Assembly: GCA_040003205.1 (NCBI GenBank)
Contig: JBDUDA010000017.1
Location: 1-23,003, forward strand
Source of the DNA: JALYIM01 sp040003205
Lineage (GTDB): Bacteria > Acidobacteriota > Terriglobia > Terriglobales > Acidobacteriaceae
Reading direction: 5' to 3'
DNA: 23,003 nucleotides
A model generated the notes under the pieces. That model did not search any database, was not told the origin of the DNA, and saw only the letters and a list, made by a program, of their open reading frames with translations. A program made the position numbers and the translations under genes. Every line of letters starts with the position of its first letter. Position 1 is the stretch's first letter. Positions 15,028 to 22,979 of the stretch are shown here, one piece after another.

Positions 15028-16278
15028 ATGACGGCGACTACAGAAAACCGAGGATGGCTTTCCCGGCGATGGTGGCCGCTGTGGGCCATCGCCATCATTT
15101 TGGCCGTAATACTACTGGCGTCTTTCATGTCGCGTGGCGAGGTCGTTCCGGTGGTGACAGCCACCGTCTCTCGTCACACCATCCGCAGCGTGGTTTCGAC
15201 CAATGGCAAAATTGAGCCAGTGCAAAATTTTGAGGCGCATGCGCCCCTAGGCACCACGGTGAAGAAGTTGTTGGTAAAAGAAGGCGACCACGTAAAAAAC
15301 GGTCAGCTCCTGGTGCAATTGGACGACGCGGAAGTTCAAAGCCAGGTCGCGCGTGCGTTAGCGCAGGTGAGATCGTCTCAAGCCGATGTCAGCGCCATCA
15401 AAGGCGGCGGCAACCGCGAAGAACTCTTAACGCTGGACGCTCAACTCGTGAAGGCCAAAACCGAACGCGATACGGCGAAACGCAATTTAGACGCCCTCCG
15501 GCGGTTGCAGCAAAAATCCGCAGCATCGCCCGGCGAAGTCAAAGATGCCGAAGAGCAATTGGAGCGCACGGAAGCCGATTTCCAGTTGCTGCAACAGAAA
15601 CAGAAAGACCGATACTCGCAGCCGGAAGTCGCCCGTGTGGACGCCCAAACGGAGCAATCGAACCGAGGTTACTTCGCCGCTAAAAATGTTCTCCAGCAGA
15701 TGAACATCCGGGCGCCTTTCGATGGCGTCGTGTATTCGCTCCCTGTTCGTCAGGGCACCTATGTGAATCCCGGGGATATGCTTCTGCAGGAAGCCGATCT
15801 ATCCAAAGTCCTAGTGCGCGCCTTTGTAGATGAACCCGACATCGGCAGGCTCGCGCCCGGCCAGGTAATAGAAGTGGCCTGGGACGCAGTCCCCGACCGG
15901 GTCTGGAAGAGCAGCGTAAATGTTGTTCCTTCGGCGGTAAAACTTCATGGCACACGGAACGTCGGTGAAATCACTTGTGTCGTGAGCAATCAAGATTTCA
16001 GACTGCTTCCCAACATCAATGTCGGGGTGACAATTGTTACCGCCGAACATCGCGATGTGATGACCGTTCCTCGCGCGGCAATGCGTCAGGATGACAGTAA
16101 AACTTTTGTGTATCAGATAGTCCAAAACCAATTGCAACAAAAAGATATACAAACATCGATTTCAAATCTTACGCAAGTGGAAGTGACATCCGGGCTCGCG
16201 GTAAATGACGTTGTTGCCCTTACCTCCACAAACTTCAAGCCGCTGCGTCCCGGCCTGACGGCCAAGGTGGTCCATTAG
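15028..16278 (+). CDS. periplasmic membrane-fusion protein (HlyD/MacA type)
   Basis: Adaptor of a tripartite efflux system, 416 residues. One membrane anchor (about 17-33) follows a WW-rich start, and the rest is periplasmic. The barrel-sandwich (lipoyl-like) halves are visible as TVKKLLVKEGDHVKNGQLL and, after a long alpha hairpin (about 105-215, rich in Ala, Gln, Glu and Arg), as MNIRAPFDGVVYSLPVRQG. A beta-barrel domain and a membrane-proximal domain complete it. It begins a same-strand run with a TPR gene and a TolC-type gene, so it probably joins that outer-membrane channel. No ABC permease or RND pump is encoded nearby, so the inner-membrane partner must be elsewhere or the classification is incomplete. 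No clear ribosome site. Confidence 0.88.
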   Translation: MTATTENRGWLSRRWWPLWAIAIILAVILLASFMSRGEVVPVVTATVSRHTIRSVVSTNGKIEPVQNFEAHAPLGTTVKKLLVKEGDHVKNGQLLVQLDDAEVQSQVARALAQVRSSQADVSAIKGGGNREELLTLDAQLVKAKTERDTAKRNLDALRRLQQKSAASPGEVKDAEEQLERTEADFQLLQQKQKDRYSQPEVARVDAQTEQSNRGYFAAKNVLQQMNIRAPFDGVVYSLPVRQGTYVNPGDMLLQEADLSKVLVRAFVDEPDIGRLAPGQVIEVAWDAVPDRVWKSSVNVVPSAVKLHGTRNVGEITCVVSNQDFRLLPNINVGVTIVTAEHRDVMTVPRAAMRQDDSKTFVYQIVQNQLQQKDIQTSISNLTQVEVTSGLAVNDVVALTSTNFKPLRPGLTAKVVH

Positions 16279-16281
16279 ACT

Positions 16282-17250
16282 ATGCGGTTGCACATTCATA
16301 GCGCCGGCATCGTAATTTTGTTTTTCTCACTTTCTATTTTTGCTGAAGTGGCTGAGCCTATTCCCTCCCTGCTCGCCAGGGGTCGTGTGGACGAAGCAAT
16401 CTCCACTCTGCGTAGCCGGATCAGTGTCAGCCCAAACGATGCCGAGGCGCACAACCTGCTGTGCCGGGCATACTTCAGTTTGGGGGATTGGAACCGCGGA
16501 GTAGAGGATTGTGAAAAAGCAACTTCGCTGGAACCGAGCAACAGCCGGTATCACATGTGGCTGGGAAGAATTTACGGGGAGAAGGCCGACCGCGCTAATT
16601 TTATGACGGCTGCTGGGCTGGCTAAGAAAGTGCGCACAGAATTTGAAGCGGCCGTACAACTCAATCCTAAAAGCGTAGACGCCCGCACCGACCTGGCAGA
16701 ATTCTATCTGGAAGCACCCGGCATCGTGGGAGGCGGACGTGACAAAGCGGAAGCGCAAGCCTCGGCGCTTTCCACTCTTGACCCCGCCAAAGCCCACTGG
16801 GTAAACGCGCGCATCGCGGAGAAGAAAAAAAAATCGGCGGCAGCCGAGCAGGAATATCGCGCGGCGATCAAGTCGAGTCAGGGCGCGGCCAGCGCCTGGC
16901 TGAATCTGGCCCTATATTACAAACACACAAACAAGCTGAACGAGATGACGGACGCCATCGGCAACGTGTCCTCAGCTCACCTCGACCGCGCTGACGCGCT
17001 GGTGGATGCCGCTGAAATTCTGATTCATACCGACCGCAATCTTCCCCAGGCTGCCCAGTTGCTGAAGCGCTACATTTCCTCCACCACCACAGTTGAGCAA
17101 GCGCCACCTTTCAAGGCGCATTATCTTTTGGGAACCGTGCTCCAAAAACAAGGAGACAAGCAGGCTGCTGAACGCGAGTTCCGTTCCGCCCTCGCCTTAG
17201 CCAAAAACTTTTCTCCTGCGCAGCAGGCGTTAGATCGGATCAATCAGTAG
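16282..17250 (+). CDS. secreted TPR protein
   Basis: It has 322 residues with a signal peptide (about 1-21). TPR-like helix pairs fill the rest: AHNLLCRAYFSLGDWNRGVE, YHMWLGRIYGEKA, VDARTDLAEFYLEA, ASAWLNLALYYKHTNKLNE and the C-terminal AHYLLGTVLQKQGDKQAAE with LALAKNFSPAQQALDRI. These repeats bind proteins, so it may scaffold the efflux assembly. It starts three bases after the membrane-fusion gene, with AAGGTGG about 12 bases before the ATG, indicating one transcript. The partner is unknown; it is not a recognised part of MacAB-TolC or AcrAB-TolC systems. Confidence 0.82.
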   Translation: MRLHIHSAGIVILFFSLSIFAEVAEPIPSLLARGRVDEAISTLRSRISVSPNDAEAHNLLCRAYFSLGDWNRGVEDCEKATSLEPSNSRYHMWLGRIYGEKADRANFMTAAGLAKKVRTEFEAAVQLNPKSVDARTDLAEFYLEAPGIVGGGRDKAEAQASALSTLDPAKAHWVNARIAEKKKKSAAAEQEYRAAIKSSQGAASAWLNLALYYKHTNKLNEMTDAIGNVSSAHLDRADALVDAAEILIHTDRNLPQAAQLLKRYISSTTTVEQAPPFKAHYLLGTVLQKQGDKQAAEREFRSALALAKNFSPAQQALDRINQ

Positions 17251-17385
17251 CCGATCAGATGATTGGCTCGCCCGGCTTGATGTTTGCGAACGGTCCGCGA
17301 GCCGAAAGACTTGAGCGAATCGAGCCGCTATTTTTCACTCGTTTACAATTTGTTTCAAATCTTCCTTCTCCATCAATGGTGAAAC

Positions 17386-18726
17386 ATGAAACTTGCCCGT
17401 AGATCTGCGAGCATCTGCCGTCTTCTCATATTCAGCTTTTTGGGTTGCTATTCAGGACTGACCGCAGCTGAACCTCTGTCCCTCAAAAAAGCTGTGGAAC
17501 TTGCTCTTAGTCATGGCGTCTCTACAGCCATAGCAGATGCCGACCAGCAACGAGCTTTTGCGTCGTATCACGAAGCGCGAAATCAATATTTGCCGATGCT
17601 TGCCGTGGGCTCAGGTCTGGGTAAAAGCTGGGGATATCCTCTCAGCCTCGAGGGCTCCGCTCCCTCGATCGTGAACCTCACTTCGCAATCAGCGCTCATC
17701 AATCCGTCGTTGCGGGATTTTGTTCGCGCCGCTAAAACCGAATGGCAGGCGAGTTCAATCCAGGCGAAAGATGTTCGCGATCAACTGATTCAGGACACGG
17801 TTGTGACTTACGCGGAACTCAACAAATGGGAGCGGCTGAATGATCACCTGCGGCAAGACGAATCCGATGCCCGCAACTCCGAACAGATTGTAGAAAATCG
17901 AATCGCGGAAAGCATAGACAGCCCACTGTCGCGAAACCAGGCGCGCCTGGCGACCGCTCGGGCACGCCTAAGAGTTACCGAAGCTTCGGGGGCGATCGAC
18001 ATCCTGCGCAACCGCCTTTCTCAGCTAACGGGACTTCCATCAGCTTCAATCGAAACAGTGGAGGATTCCATTCCCGCGCTGCCCGAAATCAGGCGCAAGG
18101 AGGATATTTCCCGAAAAGCCGTGCAGACGAGTCTTGCTATACAGGCTGTGACAGAACATTCCATCGCACAGGGTTTTCGCGCACGCGGCGAACATCGGGC
18201 ACTGTGGCCCACGATTGACTTCGCCGCCCAATATGCCTTGCTCGCCACTTTCAACAACTACGAACAATACTTCCGCCCCGGAAGTTTTCAGCAGCATAAC
18301 GCGACGGTTGGAATTGCGATGCGGTTTCCATTCCTCAATCCATCCCAGCATGCGCACGCGCAGGCGGCCGACGCGGAAGCCCTGCACGCTAAAAAACAAG
18401 TCGAGGTAACCAGAAACCAGGTTTCAGAGGAAACGAGGAAATTGCAGCATGCCGTGGAACAACTGGCAGCAGCACAGGAAGTCGCTGACCTTTTCTATCA
18501 GGTGGCGAAATCAAATTTCGATGCAATCCAAATTCGTCTGGACGCCGGTACGGCCCACCTGCATGAAGCTGACGACGCGAGGACACAGGCAGCGGAACGC
18601 TACAACGGCCTTCAAGATTCAAATTTCGAGCTTCAGAAGGCACGCATTGTTCTACTCCGCGCAACTCATGAACTGGAGGCTTGGGCCAAGGGCGGAGCCG
18701 TCGCAAAAACCGTGGACGAAAAGTGA
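17386..18726 (+). CDS. TolC-family outer-membrane efflux protein
   Basis: It has 446 residues with a signal peptide (1-28, ending GLTAAEP). It has the duplicated outer-membrane efflux protein layout: LSLKKAVELALSHG at the start of the first half, long amphipathic helices, NRLSQLTGLP closing the first repeat, and a second half with a long Ala/Gln/Glu-rich coiled region (about 330-430). A trimer would form a beta barrel plus a periplasmic tunnel. It follows the membrane-fusion and TPR genes after a 135-base gap that might hold its own promoter (TACAAT at 17344-17349, without a good -35). It ends at an intrinsic terminator. Substrate unknown. Confidence 0.88.
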   Translation: MKLARRSASICRLLIFSFLGCYSGLTAAEPLSLKKAVELALSHGVSTAIADADQQRAFASYHEARNQYLPMLAVGSGLGKSWGYPLSLEGSAPSIVNLTSQSALINPSLRDFVRAAKTEWQASSIQAKDVRDQLIQDTVVTYAELNKWERLNDHLRQDESDARNSEQIVENRIAESIDSPLSRNQARLATARARLRVTEASGAIDILRNRLSQLTGLPSASIETVEDSIPALPEIRRKEDISRKAVQTSLAIQAVTEHSIAQGFRARGEHRALWPTIDFAAQYALLATFNNYEQYFRPGSFQQHNATVGIAMRFPFLNPSQHAHAQAADAEALHAKKQVEVTRNQVSEETRKLQHAVEQLAAAQEVADLFYQVAKSNFDAIQIRLDAGTAHLHEADDARTQAAERYNGLQDSNFELQKARIVLLRATHELEAWAKGGAVAKTVDEK

Positions 18727-18759
18727 TATGGCGTGTCTATTCCAGTAGACATTTGCGAC

Positions 18760-18779
18760 CTCCGCCCGGTGGAGTTTTT
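18760..18779 (+). terminator. intrinsic terminator after the TolC-type gene
   Basis: CTCCGC (18760-18765) pairs with GTGGAG (18769-18774, one G-U) around the loop CCG, followed directly by TTTTT (18775-18779), 33 bases after the stop codon. This closes the efflux transcription unit. Confidence 0.7.
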
Positions 18780-18812
18780 CGCTGCTCAATGCCCCAAATC
18801 GCTTTTGGACGC

Positions 18813-18832
18813 GGCGTCCTTGTTCGGACGCC
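18813..18832. repeat. perfect 7-bp hairpin in the hpnJ upstream region
   Basis: GGCGTCC (18813-18819) and GGACGCC (18826-18832) pair around TTGTTC. It has no T-run. It might be a second, weak transcription barrier or a regulatory hairpin. Confidence 0.4.
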
Positions 18833-18928
18833 CAACTCTAACTAAGATATAGGCTTAGACCGAGAATAGATGCCATTCGAGCGAAGCCATCTTTCATTGT
18901 GACGGTTATTCGAACAGGTACCCTCGGG

Positions 18929-18957
18929 TGACGACCGTTCCCCGTGAATGTTAATAT
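18929..18957 (+). promoter_or_regulatory. possible promoter for hpnJ
   Basis: TGACGA (18929-18934) and TAATAT (18952-18957), each a partial match to the sigma-70 boxes, are separated by 17 bases. Transcription would start around 18964, only some nine bases before the ATG, and no Shine-Dalgarno is visible, so a very short or leaderless mRNA is possible. Confidence 0.3.
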
Positions 18958-18972
18958 AAGTTATTCAAAATT

Positions 18973-20451
18973 ATGCCTTTAAAGACACTGTTCCTCAATC
19001 CCCCCTCTTTCGAAAACTTTGACGGTGGCGCTGGTTCCCGTTGGCCCGCAACTCGCGAGATCGAGTCCTACTGGTATCCAGTGTGGCTCGCATATCCAGC
19101 AGGCATGCTGGAGGGTGCGCGATTGCTCGACGCTCCGCCCCACTACGTCTCGGCGGAAGAGACCATCAATATCGCGCGCGAATACGAATTCATGGTTTTG
19201 TACACCTCTACGCCGGGGTTCCCAGGCGATATTCGACTGGCGCAGAAGATCAAGGATGCCAATCCGAAAATTAAGATCGCGTTCGTTGGACCACACGTTA
19301 CCGTGCTTCCTGAGCGCGCTTTGAAAGATGGCCCGGCGATAGACTTTGTCTGCCGTAAGGAATTTGATTATTCCGTGGTTGAGTTTGCGCAGGGCAAGCC
19401 GATCGAGGAAATTCAGGGAATTTCGTATTTGAAGAACGGCGCCGTCGTGCATACCCCTGACCGCGCGCAGATGCAGGATCTGGACGCCATGCCGCACGTC
19501 ACCGACGTGTACAAGCGCGATTTGGACGTCCGTCGTTACAATGTTCCCTTCCTGCTCAATCCGTACGTATCGCTGTACACCACCCGCGGATGCCCGGCAC
19601 AATGCACCTTCTGCCTGTGGCCGCAAACCACCAGCGGACACGCGTGGCGCAAACGGTCTACCGATGACGTTGCCGCTGAAATGGCGAAAGCCAAAGAGTA
19701 TTGGCCGTACGTCAGGGAATTTTTCTTCGACGACGACACCTTTAACATTCAAAAGGCCCGCACCGTCGAACTATGCGCCAAGCTCAAGCCACTAAAACTC
19801 ACATGGTCTTGCACTTCGCGTGTCACCACCGACTACGAGACTCTGAAGGCGATGAAAGAGGCGGGTTGCCGCCTGTTGATCGTAGGGTACGAGTCGGGCG
19901 ATCCGCAAATTCTTAAAAACATCAAGAAGGGCGCCACCGTCGAACGCGCCCGCCAGTTCACCAAAGACTGCCACAAACTGGGGCTGGTCATCCACGGCGA
20001 CTTCATCCTCGGATTACCGGGAGAGACTCGCGACACCATTCGCACGACCATGAATTTCGCAAAAGAATTGGACGTCGAAACTATTCAGGTTTCGGTTGCG
20101 CACGCCTATCCTGGAACTGAGCTTTACGACTACGCTGTGAAGAACGGCTTCATGGTGAAAGACACCAAGATGGTGGATGAAGGCGGACATCAACTCGCTC
20201 ACATCCAATACCCGGGATTGCCCGCTGACGAGATCCTGGATTCGGTCCACAATTTCTACGACGAATATTATTTCCGGCCAAAGGCGATCTACCGCATTCT
20301 AAGAAAAGCGGCTTTCCACAGCGGCGACCGCAAGCGGCTTTACAAAGAAGCTAAAGCGTTCCTTAAGACGCGTGCAATGCGGCACAAGTGGGTAAAAGAC
20401 AAACGTCAGAGCGATCGGGCAGCGGCAGCAGCAGAACCGGTAAAGGCTTAG
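18973..20451 (+). CDS. hpnJ: hopanoid-associated radical SAM protein HpnJ
   Basis: B12-binding-type radical SAM enzyme of 492 residues. By family knowledge, HpnJ works after HpnI and HpnK and contracts the glucosamine ring of bacteriohopanetetrol glucosamine to the cyclitol ether. An N-terminal cobalamin-binding-like domain (about 1-155) begins with TLFLNPPSFENFDGG. The radical SAM cluster motif CPAQCTFC (207-214) supplies Cys207, Cys211 and Cys214. The SAM-domain sequence continues with FFFDDDTFNI, GYESGD and GDFILGLPGET. The C-terminal 40 residues are basic and rich in Ala. The start matches the family N-terminus, although no ribosome site is seen. Two small DMT membrane proteins follow 10 bases later; hpnI and hpnK are not in the window. 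Confidence 0.93.
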   Translation: MPLKTLFLNPPSFENFDGGAGSRWPATREIESYWYPVWLAYPAGMLEGARLLDAPPHYVSAEETINIAREYEFMVLYTSTPGFPGDIRLAQKIKDANPKIKIAFVGPHVTVLPERALKDGPAIDFVCRKEFDYSVVEFAQGKPIEEIQGISYLKNGAVVHTPDRAQMQDLDAMPHVTDVYKRDLDVRRYNVPFLLNPYVSLYTTRGCPAQCTFCLWPQTTSGHAWRKRSTDDVAAEMAKAKEYWPYVREFFFDDDTFNIQKARTVELCAKLKPLKLTWSCTSRVTTDYETLKAMKEAGCRLLIVGYESGDPQILKNIKKGATVERARQFTKDCHKLGLVIHGDFILGLPGETRDTIRTTMNFAKELDVETIQVSVAHAYPGTELYDYAVKNGFMVKDTKMVDEGGHQLAHIQYPGLPADEILDSVHNFYDEYYFRPKAIYRILRKAAFHSGDRKRLYKEAKAFLKTRAMRHKWVKDKRQSDRAAAAAEPVKA

Positions 20452-20461
20452 GTATTACGGT

Positions 20462-20938
20462 GTGACTTTCCGCAAGTATCTGGTGTTAGCCGGTGTGACC
20501 TTGTTCGCGGCCATCGGCGATTCACTGCTCTCCCACGGCATGAAACAAGTGGGCGGCATTTCCCTGCATCATCTCGCACAAGTTATTCTTTGCATTCGAA
20601 ATCCCTGGGTCGCCCTAGGGATTTTGTTTCTTCTGGGCTTCTTTGCCACCTACATGGCGGCACTCTCCTGGGCGGACTTGACTTACGTTCTGCCTGCAAC
20701 CTCTCTGGGGTACGTGCTGCTGGCACTGATCGCGAAGTTCTTGCTGCACGAGCAAATCTCGCCCATGCGCTGGGTCGGGATTCTACTGATCTCTGGCGGC
20801 GTGGGATTTGTAACACGGGGGCCGGCCCTCACGGAGCACGCTCTCCCCAACGTCTCGTTTGCGAATACTGAAACTGCGACCTCGCCGGCCGCCGGTTCAG
20901 GTCCGGATCGCCGCGATAATCTTGTCGGTAAAACTTAG
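20462..20938 (+). CDS. small EamA/DMT-type membrane protein, first of a pair
   Basis: It has 158 residues from GTG 20462. The first 125 hold four membrane helices, half the size of a full EamA transporter, and the last 35 are hydrophilic and poorly conserved-looking. Family marks are GDSLLSHGMKQVG after helix 1, ALSWADLTYVLPATSLGYV in helices 2-3 and LLHEQISPMRWVGILLISGG. This resembles ArnE/ArnF-type and SMR half-transporters, which work as dimers. It lies 10 bases after hpnJ and directly abuts the next gene, which encodes a paralogue with the same motifs; an obligate heterodimer is likely. A role in moving a hopanoid or other lipid intermediate across the inner membrane is inferred from position only. 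Confidence 0.82.
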   Translation: MTFRKYLVLAGVTLFAAIGDSLLSHGMKQVGGISLHHLAQVILCIRNPWVALGILFLLGFFATYMAALSWADLTYVLPATSLGYVLLALIAKFLLHEQISPMRWVGILLISGGVGFVTRGPALTEHALPNVSFANTETATSPAAGSGPDRRDNLVGKT

Positions 20939-21319
20939 ATGAAGCAGCTTTACACCTGGTCCGCAATCGTCGCGATAGTCCTCGCGTCTTCGACGGGCGA
21001 CGTTCTACTTTCGCGAGCGATGAAGCAAGTGGGGGACGTGGGCGAACTCTGGAAGCGGACTAACTTGCTGACTGTGGTCGGACTGATTCTGCGCACCCCT
21101 TCGTTCGTTGCGGGAGTCCTCGCAATGACTGCTGCATTTTATAGCCTGTTGTTCGCGCTATCGTGGGCGGATGTAAGTTTGGTGGGTCCGGCGGCGGCTG
21201 CACTCACTTTTATCGCCAACGCCGTAGCCGCAAAGATGTTTTTGCACGAACGGGTGGACCATCGCCGCTGGATTGCCGCGCTCCTGGTTGCGGGCGGAGT
21301 GATTATGTTGGCCGCCTAG
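20939..21319 (+). CDS. small EamA/DMT-type membrane protein, second of a pair
   Basis: It has 126 residues and four membrane helices. It shares with the preceding protein the pattern GDVLLSRAMKQVG, FALSWADVSLVGPAAAALTF and FLHERVDHRRWIAALLVAGGV, showing an ancient duplication. It lacks the hydrophilic tail of its partner. Its ATG begins at the base after the stop of the first gene, with no gap, so translation is coupled. The C-terminus (IMLAA) ends just after the last helix. With its partner it probably forms a heterodimeric small transporter, by analogy with ArnE-ArnF, the lipid-linked aminoarabinose flippase; substrate not known. It converges on the PP2C gene with 27 bases between. Confidence 0.83.
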   Translation: MKQLYTWSAIVAIVLASSTGDVLLSRAMKQVGDVGELWKRTNLLTVVGLILRTPSFVAGVLAMTAAFYSLLFALSWADVSLVGPAAAALTFIANAVAAKMFLHERVDHRRWIAALLVAGGVIMLAA

Positions 21320-21346
21320 TCGTTGCTCATAATCGAAATTACTGCT

Positions 21347-22096
21347 TCAGGTGCGTGCCAATACCAACGCAGTAACATCGTTATGCGTGGGAGGAGTGCG
21401 CATAAACTGCTTCACTCCATCCAGCACCGTCAATCCCAGTTCCCTCGCGCTGGTGGCGTGGGTCGTTTGCAGCGTTTCTTTTACGCGTTCCAGACCAAAC
21501 TCTTCGCGGTTAACGTGTGCTTCCACAACCCCACGAGATACCACCACCATAATGCCGCCATGGGCTAGTCCGATAGTTGGGGCCTCCCGCGTGGTATGAG
21601 AAAAAAGTCCTAAAGGTAGACCGGTAGCGGGAAGTTCACTGATTCCCTTTTCGTCCCGCAGCAGTCCAGGTGTGTGTCCGGCATTGGTGTAGCAGACAGT
21701 CCCGAGATCTTCGTTATAGCACCCTAAAAATGCGGGGCAACTACGAACCCCGGCTGCTGCATTCATGATTCCACGATTGAGTTCGATGCAGAGCTCGGCC
21801 ATTGCATCTGCTTCGTTGAGATCATCGTTGGAGAAAAGCTTTTTCCCCGAAGTGAGAAAGGTTTCTTTTGCAGCTGCGAGGATTCCGCGATTTTCGTCAC
21901 GCTGGCCGGCAAGATCCAATAGCCCGAACAGAACCCTCACCGGACTTACCCTGAGAAATTCGTACAAGTCTCCTCCGATTCGCTGACCGTAGAAGACAGC
22001 GGCTACATCAGCTCCGTTGAGTTGAGGGACCTCGGAAGGTATTTCCTCGATTGCTGCCGAGACTACCTGTTTGCGTTTTTGGAACAAGGGAGACAT
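21347..22096 (-). CDS. PP2C/SpoIIE-type phosphatase with a degenerate metal site
   Basis: Stand-alone phosphatase domain of 249 residues from ATG 22096; GTG 22120 would add eight residues, and neither has a clear ribosome site. SpoIIE/RsbU landmarks are present: RIGGDLYEF (metal Asp), LLDLAGQRDE in place of DVSGHG, TNAGHTPGLL, GLPLGLF, and HNDVTALVL near the end. The usual TDGVTEA element reads SRGVVEA, so an expected metal-binding Asp is Arg (codon 21533-21535). It may dephosphorylate a STAS antagonist such as the one encoded at 10716, with reduced or altered activity, or act as a pseudo-phosphatase. It follows the hpnE fragment by 42-66 bases on the same strand. Confidence 0.83.
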   Translation of the reverse strand: MSPLFQKRKQVVSAAIEEIPSEVPQLNGADVAAVFYGQRIGGDLYEFLRVSPVRVLFGLLDLAGQRDENRGILAAAKETFLTSGKKLFSNDDLNEADAMAELCIELNRGIMNAAAGVRSCPAFLGCYNEDLGTVCYTNAGHTPGLLRDEKGISELPATGLPLGLFSHTTREAPTIGLAHGGIMVVVSRGVVEAHVNREEFGLERVKETLQTTHATSARELGLTVLDGVKQFMRTPPTHNDVTALVLART

Positions 22097-22162
22097 GAGG
22101 GTTGCGACAGAAGCTAACACACGAAGCGGCTAACAACAAACTGGAATGAAAAAGTCAGAGCG

Positions 22163-22591
22163 TCAGCCAAACAGCCGCATAAATCCTGCTGCTCTCAGAT
22201 CGCCGACGACAAATTTAGTTTTAGCCAGGCCAGCGGCGCGGGCCAAAGCTTCTGCGGCGAGATAGCCGCTGCGGACAGCTCCTTCCATGGTGGCGGGCCA
22301 TCCGGTCGCTGTCCAATCACCAGCCAGAAAAATGCGTGGCCAGACGGTTTCGGCTTTCGGACGAAATAAATCGGCCCCCGGCCGCGCAGAATAAGTCGCA
22401 TGAACTTCTTTGATGACGGTGGACTTAATCAAATTAGCCTCTGCCGCGCCGGGGAAAAACTCGCGCACTTCGCGCAACGCCAGCTCCACGATTTCAGTCC
22501 GCGATTTCTCCACCAAAGTTTTGGATGCACTGACCACTAGCTCCACATAGCTGCCATTGTCTGGCGAGCGTGTACGTCGCTTGCAAGCCAC
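22163..22591 (-). CDS. hpnE: hpnE 3' part (squalene-associated FAD-dependent desaturase), truncated
   Basis: About 130 residues match the C-terminal end of HpnE, the flavin enzyme that converts hydroxysqualene to squalene for hopanoid synthesis. Evidence is YVELVVSASKTLVEKSR followed by a helical region and the closing FAD motif FLAGDWTATGWPATMEGAV (each given in part), then SGYLAAEALARA. A full HpnE is over 400 residues; here the frame breaks just upstream of NGSYVELV, with an in-frame stop beyond. The residues before about 22565 (MACKRRTRSP) do not look like HpnE. The N-terminal FAD-binding fold is missing, so this piece alone cannot be active. Either the gene was cut by rearrangement or the sequence is a chimera at this point. 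Confidence 0.82.
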   Translation of the reverse strand: MACKRRTRSPDNGSYVELVVSASKTLVEKSRTEIVELALREVREFFPGAAEANLIKSTVIKEVHATYSARPGADLFRPKAETVWPRIFLAGDWTATGWPATMEGAVRSGYLAAEALARAAGLAKTKFVVGDLRAAGFMRLFG

Positions 22592-22979
22592 GCTCGATCA
22601 CTTACAAGCGGAAGGATTTCGGGGCAGAGTCCGCGTAGCTAGTTTTGTGGGTGATTTTTGCTTGAGCGGCAGCGCTAACACTGGGTATAAGCTGGCGCGC
22701 GACGAGCTGTCTTTCCGTCGCTGCGATCTCATTGGCAATCCTTTTGAAGATGGGCTGACTGCGGCGCAACGACAGTTGCCAGAGTCCGCTAGCTTAATCG
22801 CAAGCGCAGATGCCAAAGTGCAAATTGAAGTGCGGGCAGAAGGCCGCAAACCTGTGAGTGGCTATCCACCGCAAACCGACAAACTCACGGCAGGAGAATG
22901 GAATCGAATTGCAGCTCGCAACAATCGCATCGAGTTTTTTGCGATCGCGGCAGACCAACAAATGACAACACCGCCATGA
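22557..22979 (+). CDS. 3' part of an unrecognised protein with an OmpA-like C-terminal pattern
   Basis: The plus-strand frame is open to TGA at 22977 and gives about 140 residues; an in-frame stop at 22548 and overlap with hpnE show that the true 5' end is missing. The translation is protein-like throughout: a helix (VRRLQATLDHLQAEGF), a strand RVRVASFVGDF, then LARDELSFRRCDLI, and finally AGEWNRIAARNNRIEFF. The order helix-strand-GD-helix with R at the middle and NNRIEF at the end resembles OmpA-like peptidoglycan-binding domains, but canonical residues of that motif are not all present. Function and origin are uncertain. It could be a gene joined here by recombination or by misassembly. Confidence 0.5.
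   Translation: MSGERVRRLQATLDHLQAEGFRGRVRVASFVGDFCLSGSANTGYKLARDELSFRRCDLIGNPFEDGLTAAQRQLPESASLIASADAKVQIEVRAEGRKPVSGYPPQTDKLTAGEWNRIAARNNRIEFFAIAADQQMTTPP

Noticed and set aside
22941..22948. GCGATCGC octamer (cyanobacterial HIP1-like) as proof of foreign origin of the right end
   Set aside because: The same octamer also occurs near 591-598 inside the native metF gene, so it does not separate the two parts.
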